This document shows positions 22,530 to 28,539 of a stretch of DNA of 28,539 nucleotides, piece after piece. The stretch covers positions 23,552 to 52,090 of the forward strand of contig DDSR01000290.1 of assembly GCA_002343455.1 (NCBI GenBank), read 5' to 3'. The notes beneath the pieces were generated by a model. The model searched no databases. It had not been told where the DNA came from and saw nothing but the letters and a program-made list of their open reading frames with translations. Positions within the stretch are counted from its first letter, which is position 1; every line of letters starts with the position of its first letter. The position numbers and the translations under genes are program-made. This DNA is from Deltaproteobacteria bacterium UBA2385 (GTDB taxonomy: Bacteria; Myxococcota_A; UBA796; UBA2385).

Positions 22530-25067
22530 TCACAACCGCGGGTCCACCGGCTCACTCTCCAGCGCCAACACCCCGAACACACACTCGTGCACCCGGTACA
22601 GAGGCTCCCCCTCCACAAACCTGTGCAGCGCCTCCAGCCCCAGCGCCAGCTCGCGGATCGCCAGCGAGCGCTTGCGCGACAGCCCGCGCGAGCGCAGCCG
22701 CTCCAGGTTCCTCGGCAGCAGATACTCCGGTCCGTAGATGATGCGCAGGTACTCCGCACCCCGGCACTTCAGCGCGGGCTGGACGAGGCCCTTACGATCC
22801 CGCGCCAGCCAGCCCAGCGGCTTGACGACGACGCCTTCGCCGCCGGCTGAGGTCAGCTCTTCCCACCAGGCGATCACCTGGGCCTCGGATTCCTCGTCGC
22901 CCAGCGTGGCGACCCGGTACTGCGTGGCGACGAAGAGCGGGTCCCCGGTGCTGGCAAGTCGGGCGAGGGTCTCCATATGCCAGGTGTGGTCGCGGTCGGT
23001 GTGGACGCGACCCTCGCTGGCCAGGAGGTGGAAGGGAGCGAGGCGCAGCTCGTCCAGGCCGCTGACCTCCCAGCAATAGCGGCGGTAGGCCTCGCGATAC
23101 TGCTCGACGGCGGCGAGGCGTTCGCGGGTGGCGGCGGAGAGCTCGGCGGCGGAGGGGTCGCGGGCGGCGGCCTGCTCCAGGAGGGCGGCGGCGCGGGTGA
23201 GCACGCTCATGCCGGCGGCGCCGGTGGGGGCGTACTGTAAGCGCAGCAGCTCCAGGGCTTTGGCGGACCAGGGCATGATCTCGGCGTCCAGGACGACCCA
23301 GTCGGTGCCGAGCTCCTCCCAGAGGCCACTGTCCTCGAAGCCCTGGCGAACCCGGTCGAGCAGGGCGTGTTGCAGCTCCGACTCGCGGAAGAAGGGCCGG
23401 CCGGTGCGCGAGGTGACGACGCCGAGGCCGGGCTTCACTACCCCGAAACGACGCGGACCGACCGCAGGATCGCGGCAGACCACCAGGACCGCCCGCGAGC
23501 CCATATGTTTCTCCTCGACAACCACCTGGGCGACGCCGGCCTTGCGGAAGTAGGACAGAGCCTCGCGCGGGTGCTCCAGCAGGGGCGAGTCCTTGGGCGC
23601 GGTCTCCGAGGGTGACATCGTCGGCGGCAGGTAGACGAGCCAGTGCGGGTCGACGGCAAACCGACTCATCACCTCCAGCGCGGCGGCGGCGTGCTCTAGG
23701 TCGACGGTGACGGCGCGGCCAAGGCGTGTCTCGACGTGCCGGCGGCCGCTGACATCGTCGAGATCAAGCAGATCGCTGCCCGCGCGCGCATCCGGTGGCC
23801 GCAGCGGGCGTGCGGGCTCGTAGTAGACCCGGGCGGCGTCCACCGACACCAGCTCCTCCTCGGGGTAGCGCAGCGCGGTGAGGGTGCCGCCGAACACGCA
23901 CCCGGTGTCGATACAGATGGTGCGGTTGACCCACTCGGCCTCGGGCACCGGCGTGTGTCCGTATACCACCTTGGCCCGCCCGCGGTACTCCCGGGCCCAG
24001 TCGTAGCGGACGGGCAGGCCGTAGTCGTCGGTCTCGCCGGTGGTCTCGCCGTACAGACAGAACTGTCGCACCCGCGCGGATCCGCGGCCCTGGAAGGCCT
24101 CTTTCAGGCCGGCGTGGGCGACCACCAGCTTGCCGTCGTCGAGGATGAGGTGGCTGACCAGGCCGTCGACGAATTCGGCGATCCGGGCGCGGAAGGCGTC
24201 TGACTCGCCCTCGAGCTGGGCCAGGGTCTCGGCCAGCCCGTGGGTGATCTTCACCTCGCGACCGTGCAGCTTGCGCACGAGCTTGACGTCGTGGTTTCCA
24301 GGCACACAGAGGGCGGTCCCTTGGGCGACCATGCCCATCACCAGCCGCAGCACATCGGGCGAGCGAGGGCCGCGGTCGACCAGATCGCCGAGGAAGAGGG
24401 CCTTGCGACCCTCGGGATGGTGGGCGCTGGGAGCCTCGTCGCTACCTGTGCGGACGTAGGCCAGGCGGTCGAGCAGCTCGACCATCTCGTCGTAGCAGCC
24501 GTGGATGTCGCCGATGATGTCGAAGGGACCGTGCTCTTCGCGGCGGTTGTTCCAGAGCGGGACGCGCTCGATGGTGACGGCGTCGACGGCCTCCTCGCTG
24601 TCGAGGAACCAGACCCGGTGGACGCCCTCGCGCCTTATGCCGCGGCGGTCGCGGCGGAGGGAGCTGAGCTGGTTTCGCACCACATGGGCCCCGAAGTCGC
24701 GGTCGGTGCGGGCGCGGTGGCGCGCCAACAGGACGCCCTCGGGCAGGTCGAAGACGATGACAGAGACGAGGCAGTCCTGGGACCTCGCCAGGTCGATGAG
24801 CACCTTGCGGTCCTCGCGCTTGACGTTGGTCGCGTCGATGACGGTGAGGCGGCCGCGCTTCAGGCGGATGCCGGCGAGGTGGTGGAGGAGGTCGAAGCCG
24901 TCGCTGGTGGCGCTCATATCGTGCTCGTCGTCGGAGACGAGCGCGCGACAGGTGTCCGAGGACAGCACCTCGGTCGGCAGGAAGTGCTTGCGGGCGAAAG
25001 ACGACTTCCCGCTGCTGCTGGCACCGACCAACAATACGACGGACAGTTCGGGGATCTGAAGGTTCAT
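22530..25067 (-). CDS. pnkp: Polynucleotide kinase-phosphatase-ligase of the bacterial RNA repair system
   Basis: An 845-residue protein, close to the roughly 870 of clostridial Pnkp. Domain 1 (1-170): kinase with P-loop GASSSGKS (15-22). Domain 2 (about 180-420): binuclear metallophosphatase with GDIHG (D187, H189), GDLVDRG (D228), PGNHD (N258, H259), VAHAG and YGHTPV (H371). Domain 3 (about 460-845): ligase-type adenylyltransferase with VEEKHMGSR (K520 nucleotidyl lysine), DAEI (594-597), EGVVVKP (744-750) and KCRGAEYLRIIYGPEYL, typical of Pnkp. It heals broken RNA ends (5'-OH phosphorylation, 2',3'-cyclic phosphate removal) and, with Hen1, seals them. The ATG overlaps the hen1 stop (ATGA at 25064-25067). 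The known targets of such systems are tRNAs cut by ribotoxins. Confidence 0.95.
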   Translation of the reverse strand: MNLQIPELSVVLLVGASSSGKSSFARKHFLPTEVLSSDTCRALVSDDEHDMSATSDGFDLLHHLAGIRLKRGRLTVIDATNVKREDRKVLIDLARSQDCLVSVIVFDLPEGVLLARHRARTDRDFGAHVVRNQLSSLRRDRRGIRREGVHRVWFLDSEEAVDAVTIERVPLWNNRREEHGPFDIIGDIHGCYDEMVELLDRLAYVRTGSDEAPSAHHPEGRKALFLGDLVDRGPRSPDVLRLVMGMVAQGTALCVPGNHDVKLVRKLHGREVKITHGLAETLAQLEGESDAFRARIAEFVDGLVSHLILDDGKLVVAHAGLKEAFQGRGSARVRQFCLYGETTGETDDYGLPVRYDWAREYRGRAKVVYGHTPVPEAEWVNRTICIDTGCVFGGTLTALRYPEEELVSVDAARVYYEPARPLRPPDARAGSDLLDLDDVSGRRHVETRLGRAVTVDLEHAAAALEVMSRFAVDPHWLVYLPPTMSPSETAPKDSPLLEHPREALSYFRKAGVAQVVVEEKHMGSRAVLVVCRDPAVGPRRFGVVKPGLGVVTSRTGRPFFRESELQHALLDRVRQGFEDSGLWEELGTDWVVLDAEIMPWSAKALELLRLQYAPTGAAGMSVLTRAAALLEQAAARDPSAAELSAATRERLAAVEQYREAYRRYCWEVSGLDELRLAPFHLLASEGRVHTDRDHTWHMETLARLASTGDPLFVATQYRVATLGDEESEAQVIAWWEELTSAGGEGVVVKPLGWLARDRKGLVQPALKCRGAEYLRIIYGPEYLLPRNLERLRSRGLSRKRSLAIRELALGLEALHRFVEGEPLYRVHECVFGVLALESEPVDPRL

Positions 25068-26455
25068 CGCGAGAAGACCCCCATCTGGGTGGGCGCGCCC
25101 AGCGCCTCGTCGACCGGGCCGATGGGCTCGAAACGTACGGTGTAGCCCTGGCGCGTCGCGACGCCCTCGGCCCAGGCGGCGAACTCCTCCCGCGACCACT
25201 CGAAGCGGTGGTCGGCGTGGCGGAAGCGGCCGGTGGGCAGGTTCTCGAAGCGGGCGTTGTAGTCGGCGTTCGGGGTGGTGACGATCACGAGGCGAGGCCG
25301 CGCGGCGCCGAAGACGGCGGCCTCCAGGGCGGGCAGGCGGTCTTCGTCCAGGTGCTCGATCACCTCGACGAGGCAGATGGCGTCAAGGTCGGCGAGGCGT
25401 GCGTCGCGGTAGATGGCCGATCCGTGCAGCAGGGTGACGCGCTCGGCGATCTTCGCGGGCATACGCTCGGGGTTCAGGCGTTGCCGGGCCCTCTCCAACG
25501 TGCGCACCGAGACATCCACGCCGAGAACTCGTTGGAACTTGCTGCTGCGAGAGAGGCGGCCGACCAGCTTTCCCTCCCCGCAACCCAGATCGGCGACGGT
25601 CATTGCCCCCGCCTCTGAGAGAATGCGGTGCACGGTCGCCAGGCGCTGGTTGTTGAGGCTGAGACCTCGCTCAAGCGCGTCCTCGCCCGCGTCCGCCTCG
25701 ACCTCGTCGGGGGGCTCGACAGCGTCCTCGTCCAGAAGCTGGGCCAGCGCACCCCGGATGAGGTGGCCGCGGTGCTTCAGCGAGCGCTCGACGATCAGCT
25801 CACGCTCGGGGTGGGCGGCCAGCCAGCCCTCGCCGTGGGCCAGCAGCTTGCCGATCTCGTCGTCGCCGACCCAGTAGTGTTTCTGGTCGTCGAGTACGGG
25901 GACCAGGACGTAGATGTGGGTGAGCAGATCGGCGAGGCGGCAGGTGCCAGTGAGGGTGACATCATGCAGCCGGCTGGCGCCCCAGCCGGGGAAGGCCGGG
26001 TCGAGGGGGAGCTGCTCGACTTCTACTGTGTAGCCAAGCGGCCCGAACAGACGATGGACGACTCCCGTGCCCCCGCGGCAGGGCAACGCGTGCAGCGTCG
26101 CCACCAGGGAGATCGGCGTGTCGGCGAGCTCCTGCCGCTCTCGGCTGCGGCCGCCCAGGGCGGTGCCGAACACCCGCGAGATCGCCACGGACAGAAAGGA
26201 GGAGGCGGCGTAGGGGCGATCGTTGACATACGCGGCCAGCGGCGCATCCTCGTTGCGCGGCCGCCCGCGGACCAGGCCGACGGCGTCGATGTCTACGAGC
26301 AGTGCGGCGGTGCAACGCTCTGGCGTCGCCTCGGGGTAGAAGACGTGGGCCGTCCCGAACGTGAGCTCGAAGGAGTGTGTGCGCCCCGGATTCTTGGCCA
26401 GCAGGTAGCCGAGATCGGTAGCAGGGGCGGTGGTGGTGGTGATCGTCAGGAGCAC
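25064..26455 (-). CDS. hen1: Hen1-type 3'-terminal RNA ribose 2'-O-methyltransferase
   Basis: A 463-residue protein. The N-terminal half (1-240) is the bacteria-specific Hen1 domain that supports ligation by Pnkp (starts MLLTITTTTAPATDLGYLLAKNP, ends LIRGALAQLL). The C-terminal half is the methyltransferase: SAM loop VADLGCGEGKL (287-297), metal ligands in EVIEH (E364, E367, H368) and a further His in RHADHRFEW (H413 or H416), matching the Glu-Glu-His-His Mn site of Clostridium Hen1. It 2'-O-methylates the repair junction, which prevents re-cleavage at the same site. The start is a GTG with GTGAAGAA upstream, within the end of the preceding gene. It is four bases downstream of the helical-repeat gene and overlaps pnkp, so all three form one operon. 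Confidence 0.94.
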   Translation of the reverse strand: MLLTITTTTAPATDLGYLLAKNPGRTHSFELTFGTAHVFYPEATPERCTAALLVDIDAVGLVRGRPRNEDAPLAAYVNDRPYAASSFLSVAISRVFGTALGGRSRERQELADTPISLVATLHALPCRGGTGVVHRLFGPLGYTVEVEQLPLDPAFPGWGASRLHDVTLTGTCRLADLLTHIYVLVPVLDDQKHYWVGDDEIGKLLAHGEGWLAAHPERELIVERSLKHRGHLIRGALAQLLDEDAVEPPDEVEADAGEDALERGLSLNNQRLATVHRILSEAGAMTVADLGCGEGKLVGRLSRSSKFQRVLGVDVSVRTLERARQRLNPERMPAKIAERVTLLHGSAIYRDARLADLDAICLVEVIEHLDEDRLPALEAAVFGAARPRLVIVTTPNADYNARFENLPTGRFRHADHRFEWSREEFAAWAEGVATRQGYTVRFEPIGPVDEALGAPTQMGVFSR

Positions 26456-26459
26456 TTCT

Positions 26460-28532
26460 TCACCCCGTAACAGGCGGCAGCTCCACCTTGCCCAGGCTGG
26501 CCTCCGCCGCCTCGATCTGCCGCCGGACGGCCATGATCATCGGCGCCAGCTCCTGCCGCTGCCGCTCGTTCATCGCGCGGGTCAGCGACTCCAGCGTCCG
26601 CCGGTTCCAGGCCAGCCCGCGGGGGCTGCCCTTGCCGAGGTTCAGCCGCACGCTGTCCACCAACAAGCGCAAGGCGTCGGCGTGCTCGCCGCGCTCGCCG
26701 AGCAGGGCGGCCATGGCCTGGGTGGTCTGGGCCAGCCCGATGGCGTCGCCCAGGTTGAGCTGGGCGCGGGCGGCGCGGCCGAGCATCTCGCGGCAGGCGG
26801 GGGCCTCGCCGGCGCGGCCCAGGAGCTGGCCGTGGGTCTGCCAGACGCGGGCCAGCTCGCGGGGCTGGTTGAGGCTCTCGAAGATCTCCTCGGCCTCGAT
26901 GGCGTGCTCGATGGCGCGCTGCATGGCCTCGGACTCCAGGCCCGGCCGGGAGGCGACGTGCAGGGGCAGCCGGGCCATCAGGTGGCGGGTCTCGGCGACC
27001 TCGCGGCGGTCCATGGCCTCCTCGGCGGTGAGGGGGCGGCCGTCGCGGCGGGCGTCGCGGGCGGCGCGGGCCGAGAGGGCCTGGAAGGTGCTGAGCGACT
27101 CCTCCAGCAGGTGGGCGGCGCGGACGGGGTCGCCCATGGCCACCAGGACGCTGGCCTGGTCGTTGAGCAGCCGCGCGGCGGCCCGGGACTCGCCGGCGCG
27201 CTGCAGCTCGCGGGTGCCCTCGACGAGGTCGGCCAGGGCCTGGTCGAGGTGCTCGGCGTCGCCCTGGTCAAAGGCGACGCTGGCCCGCAGGCGGCGGATC
27301 TCGGCCCGCAGGCTGGCGTCCTCGCTGTCGACGATGAGCGCAAGGGCCTCGCTGAGGGCCTTGTGGGCGGCGGCCAGGGTGGTCTCGCCCTCGCCGCTGC
27401 CGGACTCCCAGCGCAGGCGACCGATGATGGCCATGGCCTGGGCGGCGTGGTGCCGGCGGGTGGGCGTGCCCGGAAGGCGGCCGAGCAGCTCCCAGGCGGC
27501 CTGGGCGTAGTGCAGGGCCTGATCTCTGGCGCCTCGCTCGGCGAGGTCCAGGGCGGCGGCGAGGTAGCGCTCGACGGCGAGATCGACGTCGCCGGCCTCG
27601 GCGGAGTGGCGGGCCGCCCGGCCGCTGGCGGTCGGGTCCATGGCGGCGGGCTCCTCGGCCTGGGCCTCGGGGGCTTCGGTTTCGCTCGTCGTAGGGGTCG
27701 AGAGCAGGCCGGCGAGGCGCCGGTGCCAGGCGCTGGCGAGGCTGGGGAGCAGCTCGCCGCGGAGCTGCTCGACGAGGACGGTCGGGAGGTGGAAGCGGCC
27801 CTCGCCCAGGTCCTCGACCGGCAGGCCCGCGTCCCGGGCGTCTTGCAGGCTGAGCAGGATCTGCATCGGCTCGCGGTCGAGCAGGCGGGCGACGAGCTCG
27901 GCCTCGAAGCCTTCGCCGACGACGGCCGCGGCCCGCAGCACCAGCCGGGTGCCGGCGTCCATGAAGGGTAGCTCGGGGGCGGCGGCGGGCGGGGCCTCGA
28001 AGCGGAGGATCGTGGCGCCAGCGCGCTCGCAGGCGGCGACCAGGGCGGCCACGCTGCCCGCTGTGGGCGCCGCGCCGAAGCTGAGCATCAGGGCCGGCCG
28101 CAGCCAGCCGGGGCGAGCCACGACCCGCGAGAGGAAGGCGATCGTGGCGGCGTCGGCGGCCTCGGCGGCCTCCATCACGATGGCCGAGGGCCCGTCTACC
28201 GAGTCGGCGAGGCGGTTGAGCTCGGTGACCATGTCCCCGTCGCTGGGCCAGGTCCCTTCGGCCTCCTCGCCCAGCAGGCGCCGCCTCAGGCCGGTGCGCA
28301 CCCGGTCGGCGGCCAGCTCGACCACCGGCGTCCGGCTGCCCACCAGCCGCGCCACCTGGCGCAGGGCCTCGTGCACCGGGCCCAGCATCCGCGGCGGCCC
28401 GTCGCAGCGCACCCGCACGGTCCACCAGCCCTCGGGCGCTGCCACCAGCCCGCTGGGCGCGCCGATCACGAGGCGGATCTGGCCGCCTTGCAGGCCAGCC
28501 CAGGGCTGAGCGGGGGTCGGGGCGTGGTCCAT
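26460..28532 (-). CDS. Helical (TPR-like) repeat protein with degenerate ATPase-like N-terminus, in the Hen1/Pnkp operon
   Basis: A 690-residue protein as read; the ATG at 28532 has no Shine-Dalgarno site and the frame stays open to the window edge, so the true start may be upstream. The first 270 residues follow the outline of MalT/AAA-16-type ATPases: IRLVIGAPSG at the P-loop position, VRVRCDGPPRMLGPVHEAL, then PSAIVMEAAEAADAATIAFL at the Walker B position. The P-loop lysine and the Walker B aspartate pair are missing, so ATP hydrolysis is unlikely. After residue 320 come repeated helical pairs rich in Ala, Leu and Glu, TPR-like, to about 670. It resembles the ATPase-repeat part of the kinase at 1893-5732. 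It may be a scaffold or regulator for Hen1/Pnkp; I do not recognise a named family. Confidence 0.75.
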   Translation of the reverse strand: MDHAPTPAQPWAGLQGGQIRLVIGAPSGLVAAPEGWWTVRVRCDGPPRMLGPVHEALRQVARLVGSRTPVVELAADRVRTGLRRRLLGEEAEGTWPSDGDMVTELNRLADSVDGPSAIVMEAAEAADAATIAFLSRVVARPGWLRPALMLSFGAAPTAGSVAALVAACERAGATILRFEAPPAAAPELPFMDAGTRLVLRAAAVVGEGFEAELVARLLDREPMQILLSLQDARDAGLPVEDLGEGRFHLPTVLVEQLRGELLPSLASAWHRRLAGLLSTPTTSETEAPEAQAEEPAAMDPTASGRAARHSAEAGDVDLAVERYLAAALDLAERGARDQALHYAQAAWELLGRLPGTPTRRHHAAQAMAIIGRLRWESGSGEGETTLAAAHKALSEALALIVDSEDASLRAEIRRLRASVAFDQGDAEHLDQALADLVEGTRELQRAGESRAAARLLNDQASVLVAMGDPVRAAHLLEESLSTFQALSARAARDARRDGRPLTAEEAMDRREVAETRHLMARLPLHVASRPGLESEAMQRAIEHAIEAEEIFESLNQPRELARVWQTHGQLLGRAGEAPACREMLGRAARAQLNLGDAIGLAQTTQAMAALLGERGEHADALRLLVDSVRLNLGKGSPRGLAWNRRTLESLTRAMNERQRQELAPMIMAVRRQIEAAEASLGKVELPPVTG

Positions 28533-28539
28533 CGTGGCC

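Overview
The window is very GC-rich, densely coding DNA (most sampled stretches well above 70% GC) that looks like a member of the Myxococcota or a close relative. The best taxonomic clue is the CocE-type hydrolase at 13624-15318, which ends in a MYXO-CTERM-like tail (Gly/Cys-rich stretch, hydrophobic segment, Arg cluster). Two large eukaryote-like Ser/Thr kinases and many ATG/TGA-overlapping genes fit that assignment. No rRNA, tRNA, insertion sequence or CRISPR array was seen.

Region 1 (1-7554, + strand): the 3' end of a FabH-type ketoacyl-ACP synthase III, a fold-type I PLP aminotransferase, a frataxin/CyaY homologue, a 1279-residue kinase fused to a P-loop ATPase and a helical-repeat region, and a second, membrane-anchored Ser/Thr kinase.

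Region 2 (7560-13542, - strand): a tightly packed operon, reading right to left. It encodes a fatty acyl-AMP ligase-like enzyme, an NAD(P)-dependent epimerase/reductase, a free-standing acyl carrier protein, an acyl-CoA dehydrogenase-family protein, a B12-binding radical SAM enzyme and a small Cys-containing LuxR-type regulator. All junctions are overlaps or a roughly 10-base gap. The inferred logic is that a carboxylic acid is activated and loaded on the carrier, dehydrogenated while tethered, then altered by the reductase and radical SAM enzyme. The product cannot be named. A 22-base inverted repeat lies upstream of the first gene. Behind it (13624-15318) lies the exported CocE-like hydrolase.

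Region 3 (15380-22519, + strand): the most unusual part. A nitrilase-fold protein with an unrecognised N-terminal half is followed by a winged-helix protein and then a 1776-residue protein. Its domain order is KGGVGR-type ParA-like ATPase, PD-(D/E)XK nuclease-like domain, NACHT-like STAND NTPase, pentapeptide repeats and 16 WD40 repeats. The last two genes share an ATGA overlap. The architecture looks like a self-regulated, nuclease-armed STAND sensor, probably antiviral; that role is inferred. The WD40 segment has clearly lower GC than the rest of its own gene.

Region 4 (22530-28532, - strand): the bacterial Hen1/Pnkp RNA-repair pair (3'-terminal 2'-O-methyltransferase; kinase-phosphatase-ligase). 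It is preceded, four bases away, by a 690-residue helical-repeat protein whose N-terminal half resembles an ATPase without a P-loop. This operon converges with the STAND gene with only ten bases between the stop codons, so a candidate nucleic-acid-attacking system and an RNA-repair system sit face to face.
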